A DNA stretch of 38,581 nucleotides from Candidatus Sodaliphilus aphodohippi. GTDB taxonomy: Bacteria; Bacteroidota; Bacteroidia; Bacteroidales; Muribaculaceae. Shown here piece by piece: positions 1 through 9,254 of the stretch. The stretch is taken from positions 1-38,581 of the forward strand of contig JAGHSV010000198.1 in assembly GCA_018065665.1 (NCBI GenBank). Reading direction: 5' to 3'. Positions within the stretch are counted from its first letter, which is position 1. Each line of letters opens with the position of its first letter. Position numbers and translations under genes: made by a program. The notes under the pieces are model-generated. The model saw only the letters and a program-made list of their open reading frames with translations, had not been told where the DNA came from and made no database searches.

Positions 1-1251
1 GGCGACGGCGTAGCCGACGAGGCGGTCGTAGCGGGCGCCCGAGGGGTGGTAATAGACCAATATCGGGTATTGGTTGACGGTCTGGTATTTGTCGCCCTCG
101 ATCATGGCGGTGCGCGCGACGTCGGTTCCGTCGGGAAGCCACAGGTACTGGTAGTTGTATGATCCTTGCTTGAGCAGCAGGTCGCTGACGTAGCAACCGC
201 TTGATGCATCATATTTCATCACCGCCATTGACGACGGCATGCCCAGCAGGAACTCGCCGTCAAGCAAGAGCTGCCCACCCTCGAGAGGACCGCCTGTGTT
301 GAGGGTGAAGTGTGTCACCAGATAGTCAGCCTCGATATTGCTCTCGTCGGACTCGGCATTGCGTACGGTGAAATGGCCGAACTGGGTCTGGTCATACAGA
401 TACTGCAGGTTGGCCCTCGGCTCGTCAACAAGAAGTGTCGCATGATGGAAGGGTTCGTAATATTTTATCTGGGCAACACCCATGTTGATGGTGTTGGTGT
501 TTACGGTCTCGAAACGGCGATATTCATTACCCGCCTCAAAAATCAGCAGGGGGTTGTGGTCGTAAGTTATCTCGCCCATCCCAACCATCATGGGTTTGGT
601 GACAAATCGTGTCTGGTCCTGTCTCATGTTCTGTCCAACCACAAGCGTCAAGTCGTTGTAGGGGTCATTGACGTCGCCCTGGCGATAGTTGACCTTGACT
701 GCCACCTGCTGGTGCTCGCTGTTGTAATCAACGTCGGTCCGGGAGGTGACCTCGGGCATCACGTCAACCATTCTCTCACATATCGAGAAACGGGTCTGAA
801 ACAAAATCCTGTCAGGGTCATCCTGCTGATAGACCGTGAGCAAGTAGTTGCCGCTCTTTGTTATAACAAACTCATCGTTAGGTATTTCGAACGAATAGTT
901 GCAGTATTGCTGAAAGGTTGCGCGACTGCATTCATAGTCGTTAATGTCGGCATAATCAAAGCCATCGACATACTCACTCTCGACCAGCATCGAAGGTTGC
1001 CAGTCGGCATTGCAATGGGTGACACTGTAGCGCAGATACTGCACGTCATAGTCAAGATAATCTAAGACAACCCTAATGCGGTCGCCAGAGTTCATCACAA
1101 TGACGGGCGGCATATAAGGGTTGCTGAGCGGCGCCACCCTGAGAGTGCGGACCTTGGAGTCAAAAATCCTCACGCCGGTGTCAACAGTGGCAGCACCAAT
1201 CATTATTGTCACAAACAGACAAGAGCAAAGTATCAAGAAAAATCTCTTCAT
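1..1251 (-). CDS. Type IX secretion Plug-type protein (DUF5103), C-terminus cut by window edge
   Basis: The frame is open from the ATG at 1251 to the window edge, giving 417 codons with no stop, so the C-terminus lies outside. The N-terminus is a signal peptide (MKRFFLILCSCLFVTIM, then IGAA). The mature part is a beta-rich, Tyr/Asp-rich domain that matches my memory of DUF5103: an early VRTLRVAPLSNPYMPPVIVM block, then YLRYSVTHCNADW, YCNYSFEIPND and GNYLLTVYQQDDP. The founding case is the Plug protein that closes the periplasmic side of the SprA translocon in Flavobacterium type IX secretion. The family is usually a little over 400 residues, so little appears to be missing. A TAATTTTG promoter element sits about 25 bp upstream of the ATG. 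The family call rests on recognition, not a search. Confidence 0.75.
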   Translation of the reverse strand, partial: MKRFFLILCSCLFVTIMIGAATVDTGVRIFDSKVRTLRVAPLSNPYMPPVIVMNSGDRIRVVLDYLDYDVQYLRYSVTHCNADWQPSMLVESEYVDGFDYADINDYECSRATFQQYCNYSFEIPNDEFVITKSGNYLLTVYQQDDPDRILFQTRFSICERMVDVMPEVTSRTDVDYNSEHQQVAVKVNYRQGDVNDPYNDLTLVVGQNMRQDQTRFVTKPMMVGMGEITYDHNPLLIFEAGNEYRRFETVNTNTINMGVAQIKYYEPFHHATLLVDEPRANLQYLYDQTQFGHFTVRNAESDESNIEADYLVTHFTLNTGGPLEGGQLLLDGEFLLGMPSSMAVMKYDASSGCYVSDLLLKQGSYNYQYLWLPDGTDVARTAMIEGDKYQTVNQYPILVYYHPSGARYDRLVGYAVA

Positions 1252-1275
1252 CAAAATTATTATTTCTTTATTGGA

Positions 1276-1283
1276 CAAAATTA
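1276..1283 (-). promoter_or_regulatory. -7 element of the DUF5103 gene
   Basis: TAATTTTG on the minus strand matches the Bacteroidetes -7 consensus TAnnTTTG and predicts a leader of about 18 nt. No convincing -33 box is seen. Confidence 0.5.
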
Positions 1284-1306
1284 ATAAAAAATAGTTTAAA
1301 AAATAG

Positions 1307-1314
1307 TAAATTTG
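1307..1314 (+). promoter_or_regulatory. -7 element of the ABC exporter operon
   Basis: TAAATTTG matches TAnnTTTG and lies 26 bp before the ATG at 1340. An upstream ATG at 1332 is closed by a stop after three codons, which supports 1340 as the start. The -33 region is AT-rich without a clear TTTG. Confidence 0.5.
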
Positions 1315-1339
1315 CGATTAATTTTATCAAGATGAGAAT

Positions 1340-3097
1340 ATGATAAAGACACTGGCCAAGCAAGTCGGCAAATACAAGACCGCGTCCATACTGACGCCCA
1401 CCTTCATCATGCTGGAGGTGCTGCTGGACGTAATGATTCCGTATGTAACGGCATCGCTCATTGACAAGGGCATAAGCGCCGGAAACATGCACAATGTTTA
1501 CCTCTATGGTTGTGTGATGCTTGTAATGGCATTCATCAGCCTTGCAATGGGCATATTGGCGGGCAAATATGCAGCCTATGCCTCGTCGGGGTTTGCCTGC
1601 AACCTGCGCAGCGCGATGTACCGCAACATCCAGCGCTTCGCCTTCAGCGACATAGACAAATACAGCACCTCGGGCCTGGTGACGCGCATGACCACCGATG
1701 TGAACAATGTGCAGAACGCATTTCAGATGCTGATGCGGGTATCGGTGCGCGCCCCGCTATCGATGGTGTCAAGTATTGTCATGTGCTTTGTGGTCAGCTG
1801 TAAATTAAGCATAATCTTCATCATAGCCGCAATCGTGCTTCTCACGGTGCTGATAGTGGTTATCCGTGCCGTATCAAACGTTTTCACAAAGGTCTTCAAG
1901 CAATATGACGTTGTGAACTCGAGTGTTCGCGAGAACGTGTCGGCCATCAGAGTCGTCAAGGCATTCGTGCGCGAGGACTACGAGAACCAGAAGTTTGAAC
2001 TCGCGGCAAAAGGCCTGTACAAATTGTATGTAAAAGCCGAAGGGTTAATGGCGATCAACCACCCCTTCATGAATCTGGTTGTATATTCCTGCATCATCGC
2101 CATCTCGTGGTTCGGCGCACAATTTGTCGTTGCGGGACAACTGACGACAGGCCAACTGACCTCCCTATTCACATACGTCATGAGCATTTTCATGTCACTG
2201 ATGATGCTCAGTATGATTTTCGTTCAACTGACAATGAGTGCCGCCAGCGGGAAACGCATTGCCGAGATAATCGAAGAGACCCCGGACATCGAGAACCCGG
2301 CAAATGCCGACACAGAAATCGAGTCGGGCAGCATAGACTTCAACAATGTCAGTTTTGCCTACAAGGGCGGTAGCGGCGAATATGCGCTGCACGGCATCGA
2401 CCTGCACATAGCCAGTGGCGAGACCATAGGCATCATTGGTGGCACCGGTAGCGGCAAGTCAAGCCTTATCAATCTGCTGAGCCGCCTCTATGATGCGACA
2501 CGCGGCTCGGTGCTGATTGGCGGCAAAGACGTCAGAACGCTGGACCTGACGACACTTCGCAACAGCGTGGCGGTAGTGCTGCAAAAGAACATCCTGTTCT
2601 CGGGCACCATACTTGACAACCTCAGATGGGGCAACGCCAGCGCGACCCTCGAAGAGTGCAAACAGGTTTGCCGCATAGCCTGTGCCGACGAGTTCATCGA
2701 GCAGATGCCCCAGGGCTATGAGACCGTGATTGAGCAAGGCGGCACAAACGTCTCGGGCGGACAACGGCAACGATTGTGCATCGCCCGTGCATTGCTCAAG
2801 AAGCCCAAAGTGATAGTGCTTGACGACTCGACAAGCGCCTGCGACAACTCGACAGACGCATCAATCCGCGCCTCGTTTGCGAGAGCGTTGCCCGATGTCA
2901 CCAAACTCATTATTTCACAACGCATTGGCAGCATCAAGGACTGCAACCGCATCATCGTCCTGGACAACGGCCGAGTCAGCGGAGTCGGGTCACACAAGGA
3001 ATTATTGGAAACCAATACGATATATAAAGAAATCTGCGACTTGCAAAATGAGACAAACGGTGACTTTGACGCACCGAGAAAGGAGGACAAGCAATGA
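1340..3097 (+). CDS. ABC exporter half-transporter, degenerate-site subunit
   Basis: A 585-residue type IV ABC exporter half: six membrane helices in residues 1-310, then a nucleotide-binding domain. Walker A (GGTGSGKSS) is near residue 367 and a canonical VSGGQ signature is near 471. Walker B reads VLDDSTS, with Asp496 where the catalytic Glu normally sits, and the switch-loop His is Gln527 (SQRIG). Both changes mark the non-hydrolysing site of heterodimeric exporters such as TM287/288 and BmrCD. The stop overlaps the start of the next gene (ATGA, 3094-3097), so the two halves are translationally coupled and surely form one transporter. The substrate is unknown; multidrug or lipid-like export is the usual guess. 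Confidence 0.9.
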   Translation: MIKTLAKQVGKYKTASILTPTFIMLEVLLDVMIPYVTASLIDKGISAGNMHNVYLYGCVMLVMAFISLAMGILAGKYAAYASSGFACNLRSAMYRNIQRFAFSDIDKYSTSGLVTRMTTDVNNVQNAFQMLMRVSVRAPLSMVSSIVMCFVVSCKLSIIFIIAAIVLLTVLIVVIRAVSNVFTKVFKQYDVVNSSVRENVSAIRVVKAFVREDYENQKFELAAKGLYKLYVKAEGLMAINHPFMNLVVYSCIIAISWFGAQFVVAGQLTTGQLTSLFTYVMSIFMSLMMLSMIFVQLTMSAASGKRIAEIIEETPDIENPANADTEIESGSIDFNNVSFAYKGGSGEYALHGIDLHIASGETIGIIGGTGSGKSSLINLLSRLYDATRGSVLIGGKDVRTLDLTTLRNSVAVVLQKNILFSGTILDNLRWGNASATLEECKQVCRIACADEFIEQMPQGYETVIEQGGTNVSGGQRQRLCIARALLKKPKVIVLDDSTSACDNSTDASIRASFARALPDVTKLIISQRIGSIKDCNRIIVLDNGRVSGVGSHKELLETNTIYKEICDLQNETNGDFDAPRKEDKQ

Positions 3098-4956
3098 AAA
3101 ACAAAAGCACCCTAATCAGGTTGATAAGACTTGTACTATCGAATTACAGGTTTACATGTCTGACAGTTGCTGTCTGCATTGTCATCACATCTGTGACTAC
3201 GCTGGCCTCCACCCTATTCACCCGGACCCTTATTGACGATTACATCATTCCCCTGACCCAAGTCAACAACCCGGAATATGCATCGCTGGCACAGACACTA
3301 TTCAAGTTGGCGCTGATTCTGTTGGTTGGCGTGATATGTTCATACACCTACAACAGACTGATGGTCAACGTGAGCCAGGGCACGATGCTGCGCCTGCGCA
3401 CCGATATGTTCAAGCACATGCAGCAACTTCCGCTCAGTTACTTTGACGGCCACCCCCACGGCGAGATAATGTCGCGCTACACCAATGATGTTGACACATT
3501 AAGACAAATGATAAGCCAGAGCCTGCCTCAAGCGCTGAACTCCATCATCACGTTGACGGTGACACTTGCCAGCATGATAGCCCTGAGCATACCTCTGACA
3601 GCGGTCTCGGTTGTAATGGCCATACTGATGGCGGTGACGACCACGAAGCTGGGAAAACGCTCGCGCAAACACTTCAAAATCCAACAACAAAAAATTGCCG
3701 ACGTCAACGGATATATTGAAGAGATGATGACGGGCCAAAAGGTTGTAAAGGTATTCTGCCACGAAGACGAAGCGATAGAGCAGTTCGAGCAAATCAACGA
3801 AACACTGCGCGAAGGCACTTACCAAGCAAACCGAATCGCCAACATCGTGATGCCCGTCAACGGCAACCTGGGCCAACTCAGTTATGTGCTGATTGGCGTA
3901 GCCGGCGCGGCACTTATCCTCAACGGTCACATTGACATGACCCTCGGTACGCTGGTCGCCTTCCTCACCCTCAACAAGAGTTTTGCACGCCCGATTGCCA
4001 ACATCAGCCAGCAGATAAACAGTGTGCTGAACGCTGCTGTCGGTGCCGAGCGCGTCTTCAGCGTGATTGACGAGAAGCCCGAGAGCGACGATGGAGACGT
4101 GGAACTTGTCAATGCAGCGCAAGCCAGCAACGGATTTCTGCTTCCCGTTATCCAACGTACCGGCACCTGGGCATGGAAAGTGCCTGCCACAAGCAGTGCC
4201 GACGGCAAACCAAGATTCATTAAGGTTGACGGAGGCGTTGAGTTCAAGAATGTCGACTTTGGCTATACCCCCGAGAAGACAGTGCTCCATGACATCACCA
4301 TCAATGCCATGCCCGACCAGAAAATAGCATTTGTCGGTGGCACGGGAGCGGGCAAAACCACCATAACCAACCTGATCAACAGATTCTATGACATCGGCGC
4401 GGGCAGCATCACATACGACGGCATTGACATTTCACGCATCAGGAAACCGGACCTCCGTCATTCACTGGGCATAGTGCTGCAAGAGACACAACTGTTCACC
4501 GGCACCGTTCTTGACAACATCCGCTACGGTCGTCTTGACGCCACCGACCAAGACTGCATAGAGGCTGCCAAACTCGTCAACGCCGACGGTTTCATCAGGC
4601 GTCTGAGCAACGGTTACCACACGGTCATTGATGCCGACGGCGGCAACCTGAGCCAAGGCGAACGCCAGCTGCTGGCCGTGGCGCGTGCGGCGGTGGGCGA
4701 CCCTCCCGTTCTGATTCTTGACGAGGCGACATCGTCAATAGACACGCGCACCGAGATTATGGTGCAGCGAGGCATGGATTCGCTGATGAAAGGGCGCACA
4801 ACATTTGTCATAGCGCACCGTTTGTCAACAGTACGCAATGCCGACTGCATCATTGTTCTTGACCACGGTCATATTGTGGAATTTGGCACGCACGACAATT
4901 TGATGGCACAACAAGGTGCATACTACAGGCTCTATACAGGCCACGAAATCGCATAA
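3094..4956 (+). CDS. ABC exporter half-transporter, catalytic-site subunit
   Basis: A 620-residue partner of the preceding gene. It has N-terminal membrane helices (residues 1-320), an insert of about 60 residues before the NBD (around 335-390), then Walker A GGTGAGKT (415-422) and Walker B ILDEATS with catalytic Glu544 and switch His575. Its signature is LSQGE (519-523) instead of LSGGQ. In the heterodimer this weak signature faces the altered Walker B of the first subunit, so both defects fall in one composite ATP site and the other site is fully consensus. That is the classic asymmetric exporter layout. No terminator is obvious after the stop. Confidence 0.9.
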   Translation: MKNKSTLIRLIRLVLSNYRFTCLTVAVCIVITSVTTLASTLFTRTLIDDYIIPLTQVNNPEYASLAQTLFKLALILLVGVICSYTYNRLMVNVSQGTMLRLRTDMFKHMQQLPLSYFDGHPHGEIMSRYTNDVDTLRQMISQSLPQALNSIITLTVTLASMIALSIPLTAVSVVMAILMAVTTTKLGKRSRKHFKIQQQKIADVNGYIEEMMTGQKVVKVFCHEDEAIEQFEQINETLREGTYQANRIANIVMPVNGNLGQLSYVLIGVAGAALILNGHIDMTLGTLVAFLTLNKSFARPIANISQQINSVLNAAVGAERVFSVIDEKPESDDGDVELVNAAQASNGFLLPVIQRTGTWAWKVPATSSADGKPRFIKVDGGVEFKNVDFGYTPEKTVLHDITINAMPDQKIAFVGGTGAGKTTITNLINRFYDIGAGSITYDGIDISRIRKPDLRHSLGIVLQETQLFTGTVLDNIRYGRLDATDQDCIEAAKLVNADGFIRRLSNGYHTVIDADGGNLSQGERQLLAVARAAVGDPPVLILDEATSSIDTRTEIMVQRGMDSLMKGRTTFVIAHRLSTVRNADCIIVLDHGHIVEFGTHDNLMAQQGAYYRLYTGHEIA

Positions 4957-5034
4957 CCTTAAAGATTTTAAACTTTATTATGTGAAATTGCCATTTTTTA
5001 GTTGAATATATTTTCTGCTATCAATTATTAAGTG

Positions 5035-5042
5035 TAATTTTG
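5035..5042 (+). promoter_or_regulatory. -7 element of the nfnAB operon
   Basis: TAATTTTG lies 30 bp before the start at 5072, inside an AT-rich intergenic region. The -33 position holds TTTT instead of TTTG. Confidence 0.5.
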
Positions 5043-5071
5043 CATGATAATACTAATTAACCATATACGAA

Positions 5072-5800
5072 ATGAATAAAATAATAGCCAAAGAACAACT
5101 ATCGGCTACTGTGGTGAAACTGGTCGTAGAGGCTCCAATGATTGCCAAGTCGTACCAAGCAGGCCAGTTTGCCATTGTTCGCTACGGTGAAAAAGGAGAA
5201 CGCATTCCTTTGACAATCTGCGAGAGTGACGTTAAGAACGGAACCATTTCGCTGGTTGTCGCATCAGCCGGAAAAACTACTTCAACCATCAGCAGTCTCA
5301 ATGCAGGAGAATTTCTTACCGATGTTACGGGCCCGCTTGGCCAGGCAGCCAATATCCCGACATCAGGCACAGTGCTTTGCTATGGAAGCGACAGCAATAT
5401 CGCATATATCTACCCCATTATCAAGGCATCGAAAGCAGCAGGCTGCAAAGTCATCGCTATTCTTGACGGTGACGTGATTCTCGAAAAGGAAATCAAAGAG
5501 TGTTGCGATATCGTTGCAAACAAAGCGGATCTTAACAATATCCTCGAAAACGGCGGTATTGACCGCTGCTTTGTCTCGGCATCAGCCACAATCATGAAAG
5601 AGATATCAGAGTGCACCACCGCAAAAGGGATTCCGACCGAAGTGGCCCTGTATGCCATTATGGTTGACGGAACCGGAATGTGCGGAGCATGCCGTTTGAC
5701 AATAGGCGGCAAGACCCGTTTTGTATGTGTCGAGGGTCCTCTGTTTGATGCCACACAAGTCAACTTTGACGAGGTGACAACACGTCTGAAAAGTTATTAA
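5072..5800 (+). CDS. nfnA: NfnA-like FAD/NAD-binding ferredoxin:NADP+ oxidoreductase subunit
   Basis: A 242-residue protein of the PyrK/ferredoxin-NADP reductase fold. The FAD-binding barrel is N-terminal (GQFAIVRYGEKGERIPLTI near residues 31-50), followed by a nucleotide-binding half. The C-terminal [2Fe-2S] segment reads DGTGMCGAC...C, with Asp199, Cys204, Cys207 and Cys219. One Asp plus three Cys is the ligand set described for NfnA, while PyrK uses four Cys, so the sequence favours NfnA over a dihydroorotate dehydrogenase subunit. With the next gene, 27 bp away, it should form the cytosolic complex that couples NADH and reduced ferredoxin to NADP+ by electron bifurcation. Databases often label this family sulfide/dihydroorotate dehydrogenase-like. 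Confidence 0.85.
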   Translation: MNKIIAKEQLSATVVKLVVEAPMIAKSYQAGQFAIVRYGEKGERIPLTICESDVKNGTISLVVASAGKTTSTISSLNAGEFLTDVTGPLGQAANIPTSGTVLCYGSDSNIAYIYPIIKASKAAGCKVIAILDGDVILEKEIKECCDIVANKADLNNILENGGIDRCFVSASATIMKEISECTTAKGIPTEVALYAIMVDGTGMCGACRLTIGGKTRFVCVEGPLFDATQVNFDEVTTRLKSY

Positions 5801-5827
5801 ACCATTAAAAAAACAGAAAAAACGTCT

Positions 5828-7285
5828 ATGAACGAAGATAGAGTAAAAATGCGCAACGAGCAATGGCGCGAAGACCTGCGCAAAAGCATACCGGCCAAGG
5901 AACGTGCAGCCATCGAGCGCACACCGATGCCCGAGTTAGACCCCAAAGAACGCATCAAATGTTATGACGAGGTCAATCAGGGATTCAGCAAAGAGCAAGC
6001 CATGCATGAAGCAACCCGCTGCCTTGACTGCCCCAATCCCGGTTGCGTCAAGGGCTGCCCTGTCAATATAAATATACCCACATTCATCAAGAATATCGAG
6101 CGGGGCAACTTTGCCGAAGCCGTAAAGACCCTGAAGCAGACCAGCTCGTTGTCGGCAGTCTGCGGCCGCGTATGTCCCCAGGAAGTACAGTGCGAGAGCC
6201 AGTGCATCCACCTGAAGATGGGGCACAAGGCGGTTTCGATTGGTGCCCTAGAGCGATTTGCAGCCGACTGGCAACGCGACCACGGAGACCAGAAACTGCC
6301 GGAGATGGAACCAGCCAACGGTATTAAAGTAGCCGCCATCGGTAGCGGCCCCTCAGGGTTATCGTTTGCCGGAGATATGGCTAAATTAGGCTATGATGTC
6401 ACCGTGTTTGAGTCTCTGCATGAACTGGGCGGAGTGATGCGTTACGGCATACCTGTGTTCCGTCTCCCCAACCATGTGATTGACTATGAGATTGAAGGCC
6501 TGCGCAAGATGGGTGTGAAGTTCGAGACCAACTGCATTGTCGGCAAGACCATCACATACGACGACCTGCACGAGATGGGGTTCAAAGGCATCTTTGTTGG
6601 CAACGGAGCCGGTTACCCGCGATTCATGAACATCCCCGGTGAACAACTAAACGGAATAATGTCGAGCAACGAATACCTGATCCGCATCAACCTGATGGGA
6701 GCAGGACGTGGCGGCGACACCCCCGTTCTCACAGGCAAAACTGTAGCCGTGATTGGCGGCGGAAACACGGCAATGGACTCAACACGTACCGCACTGCGCA
6801 ACGGTGCCGAGAAGGTGCTGCTCATATATCGCCGCAGCGAAGACGAGATGCCCGCATGTAAGGCCGAACGCAAAGAAGCCAAAGACGAGGGCGTTGAGTT
6901 CATGACTCTGCACAACCCCGTGGAATATATCGGCGACGAGAACGGACATGTCAAGGCAATGCGCATCCAGCGCATGGAACTTGGCGAACCCGACGAGTCG
7001 GGCCGCCGCTCACCCGTGCCCGTAGAGGGTGCCATTGAAGAGATACCCGTTGACCTTGTTATTGTTGCCGTTGGCGTCGCACCCAACCAGACTGTTTCAA
7101 AGTCAATTAAGAACCTCGAGACCACCCGATGGAATACAATAGTTGTTGACGAAGCCACCCAGCAGTCAAACATCGATGACATCTATGCAGGAGGCGACAT
7201 TGTTCGTGGTGGCGCCACCGTGATTCTCGCGATGGGCGACGGACGCCGTGCCGCACGCAACATGCACGAGAAACTGTGCAAATAA
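5828..7285 (+). CDS. nfnB: NfnB/GltD-like NADPH-binding flavoprotein
   Basis: A 485-residue protein of the glutamate synthase small-subunit family. The N-terminal double-cubane domain carries Cys65, 68, 73, 77 and Cys112, 116, 122, 126. It is followed by an FAD Rossmann motif (IGSGPSGLSFAGD, near 172) and an NADPH Rossmann motif (VIGGGNTAMD, near 309). The C-terminal GGDIVRGGATVILAMGDGRRAA block is typical of the family. It is often annotated as homotetrameric NADPH-dependent glutamate synthase, but no large GOGAT subunit is nearby. The adjacent NfnA-like gene makes NfnB, the bifurcating-flavin subunit, the better reading. A strong terminator follows at 7313. Confidence 0.87.
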   Translation: MNEDRVKMRNEQWREDLRKSIPAKERAAIERTPMPELDPKERIKCYDEVNQGFSKEQAMHEATRCLDCPNPGCVKGCPVNINIPTFIKNIERGNFAEAVKTLKQTSSLSAVCGRVCPQEVQCESQCIHLKMGHKAVSIGALERFAADWQRDHGDQKLPEMEPANGIKVAAIGSGPSGLSFAGDMAKLGYDVTVFESLHELGGVMRYGIPVFRLPNHVIDYEIEGLRKMGVKFETNCIVGKTITYDDLHEMGFKGIFVGNGAGYPRFMNIPGEQLNGIMSSNEYLIRINLMGAGRGGDTPVLTGKTVAVIGGGNTAMDSTRTALRNGAEKVLLIYRRSEDEMPACKAERKEAKDEGVEFMTLHNPVEYIGDENGHVKAMRIQRMELGEPDESGRRSPVPVEGAIEEIPVDLVIVAVGVAPNQTVSKSIKNLETTRWNTIVVDEATQQSNIDDIYAGGDIVRGGATVILAMGDGRRAARNMHEKLCK

Positions 7286-7312
7286 AAGAAACTAAAATCA
7301 ACCAAATATCAG

Positions 7313-7346
7313 AAAGCTGTGAGCCGTCGGGTTCACAGCTTTTGAT
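7313..7346 (+). terminator. Rho-independent terminator of nfnAB
   Basis: A perfect 10-bp stem (AAAGCTGTGA with TCACAGCTTT) and a 10-nt loop are followed by TTTTGATTTT. It sits 28 bp after the nfnB stop. Confidence 0.85.
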
Positions 7347-7421
7347 TTTAAAAATGAGCTTCAGACACCAAATTGCTATATTTTGCCCCAAAACAATTAA
7401 TTATATATACAAAATAAATAG

Positions 7422-7429
7422 TAACTTTG
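7422..7429 (+). promoter_or_regulatory. -7 element that decides the GH30 start
   Basis: TAACTTTG overlaps the upstream in-frame ATG at 7427. That ATG would lie before the transcription start, so the real start is the ATG at 7448, right before the signal peptide. Confidence 0.65.
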
Positions 7430-7447
7430 CCAAAAACATTCAAGATA

Positions 7448-9223
7448 ATGAAAACAAGAAAGATATTGATTGCAGCCATGGCCCTGGGTTCCTCACTGGC
7501 AGCAACGGGACAAACAACCGAGATACAGTTTAACGGCAACGAGAAGTATCAAACAATCGACAACTTTGCCGCCAGCGACTGCTGGTACACTGAGTATGTC
7601 GGCCGTTATTTCAGCAACGCAAACAAAGAGAAAGCCGCCCGATGGCTGTTCAGCACCGATGTTGACGGCAACGGCAACCCCAAGGGCATTGGCCTGAGTT
7701 CATGGCGAGTAAACATTGGCGCCGGCAGTGCCACCCAAGGCACAGACAGCGGCATCGAAGACGAGACGAGACGTGTTGACTGTTACCTGCAAAGCGACGG
7801 CACATACGATTGGAGCAAATGCCCCGGCCAACAGTATTTTATGCAAAAGGCCAAGTCCTATGGTGTCAACGACTTCGTTATGTTTTCAAATTCGGCCCCG
7901 ATCTATTATACCAAGAACGGTTATGCCCACAACAGTTTCTGGTATATGACAACCTGCAACCTCAAAGATGACAAATTTGATGACTTTGCAGAGTTCTTGG
8001 CAACCACGGCAAAGCATTTTACCGACGAGGGCTACAACATCTCAATGATATCGCCCGTTAACGAGCCCCAATATGACTGGCAGAGCGGGCAGGAAGGTTC
8101 GCACTGGCGCAATAGCGACATCGCCAAACTTGTAAAAGAGCTCAACACTTCAATCACCTCACGGAACATCAGCACAAAAATCCTTATTCCGGAGGCAGCA
8201 AAATGGAATAATCTATATACCGGTTCGAGCAACACCGACAAACAGATTAGCGCATTTTTCAACTCATCGTCAAGTTCGACCTACGTCGGTAACCTGCCAA
8301 CCGTGGCAAAAGTCTGCGGAGCACACAGTTACTACACCTTCGGGTCAAACACAGACCTGCAGAACATCCGTTCCATGGCATGGACCACGGCCCAACAATA
8401 CGGAGTGAAACTCTACCAAACCGAATGGAGTTTGCTGGATGACGCGCCCTCGAGCGATACCGGTTTCCCCAGCAACGGATATGATGGCGCATCATACACC
8501 GACATCGCGCTGTTCATGGCCAAGGTAATCCAATGTGACCTCAAATTTGCCAATGTCTCGTCCTGGAGCTACTGGACCTCGATGGCACCCGAGCAGTATG
8601 GCCAGAAAGACCGTTTCTACCTGCTCCGCATCAAGTCAATCAACGATACAGGCAACGAGAACTATACCCCCATCACCGACGCGGGAGTTGTCACCGACGG
8701 CATGACCCTGTGGGCATACGGCAATTTCAGTTTCTTTATCCGTCCCGGTTTCACACGCATCGGAATGAGTGGTGCCGATGAGATGAACGGATTGCTTGGC
8801 ACCTCCTATCTGTCACCCGACGGCAACCGTCTGGTTTGCGTTATTGTCAATACAGGACAAGCAGCACGCAGTGTCAGGTTCTCAATGGATGGCATAAACC
8901 TGAACGGAGCGACAATCAACAAATATGTCACCGACTCGGGACACCGCTTGATGAGGGACCTCACACTTGACCGCCAGTACAATGGCGGTGAAATTGGCAT
9001 CAGCGCCCGCTCAGTCACGACAATCACATTTGACCTGCCCCCAAAATTCCTCAAAGGAGATGTTAACGGGGACGGTGAAGTTGACATCGCCGACATCAAC
9101 GAGACTATCAACCAAATTCTTGGTAGAGGTAATCCCGACCATCTCATCCGTGCCGATGTAAATGAAGACGGAGAAGTAGACATCGCCGACATCAATCTGA
9201 TAATCGGCATCATGCTCTCATGA
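7448..9223 (+). CDS. Secreted GH30-family glycoside hydrolase with C-terminal dockerin-like repeats
   Basis: 591 residues from the ATG at 7448, which begins a signal peptide (MKTRKILIAAMALGSSLAA) with no lipobox, so the protein is exported but not a lipoprotein. The body resembles GH30 endo-beta-1,6-galactanase-like enzymes: an IDNFAASDCW start, SPVNEPQYDW with probable acid/base Glu206, and YQTEWSLL with probable nucleophile Glu326. A beta-sandwich follows to about residue 535. The last 54 residues hold two EF-hand-like dockerin repeats (GDVNGDGEVDIADIN and ADVNEDGEVDIADIN). A host or plant galactan or a related glycan is a likely substrate, but subfamily and linkage cannot be read from sequence alone. 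No SusC/SusD pair lies nearby. Confidence 0.82.
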   Translation: MKTRKILIAAMALGSSLAATGQTTEIQFNGNEKYQTIDNFAASDCWYTEYVGRYFSNANKEKAARWLFSTDVDGNGNPKGIGLSSWRVNIGAGSATQGTDSGIEDETRRVDCYLQSDGTYDWSKCPGQQYFMQKAKSYGVNDFVMFSNSAPIYYTKNGYAHNSFWYMTTCNLKDDKFDDFAEFLATTAKHFTDEGYNISMISPVNEPQYDWQSGQEGSHWRNSDIAKLVKELNTSITSRNISTKILIPEAAKWNNLYTGSSNTDKQISAFFNSSSSSTYVGNLPTVAKVCGAHSYYTFGSNTDLQNIRSMAWTTAQQYGVKLYQTEWSLLDDAPSSDTGFPSNGYDGASYTDIALFMAKVIQCDLKFANVSSWSYWTSMAPEQYGQKDRFYLLRIKSINDTGNENYTPITDAGVVTDGMTLWAYGNFSFFIRPGFTRIGMSGADEMNGLLGTSYLSPDGNRLVCVIVNTGQAARSVRFSMDGINLNGATINKYVTDSGHRLMRDLTLDRQYNGGEIGISARSVTTITFDLPPKFLKGDVNGDGEVDIADINETINQILGRGNPDHLIRADVNEDGEVDIADINLIIGIMLS

Positions 9224-9254
9224 TAAAGCACATTTAAAGAATAATAATGCTTTT

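Noticed and set aside
310-1065. Long plus-strand open frame opposite the DUF5103 gene
   Set aside because: The minus strand is open from 1251 to the edge with a signal peptide and family-like sequence; the plus frame is its shadow and has no recognisable domain.
3499-4290. 263-codon minus-strand frame inside the second ABC exporter gene
   Set aside because: Fully covered by a gene with all expected motifs.
5828-7285. Glutamate synthase small subunit
   Set aside because: No large GOGAT subunit nearby, and the adjacent NfnA-like gene with its Asp/3-Cys cluster favours NfnB.
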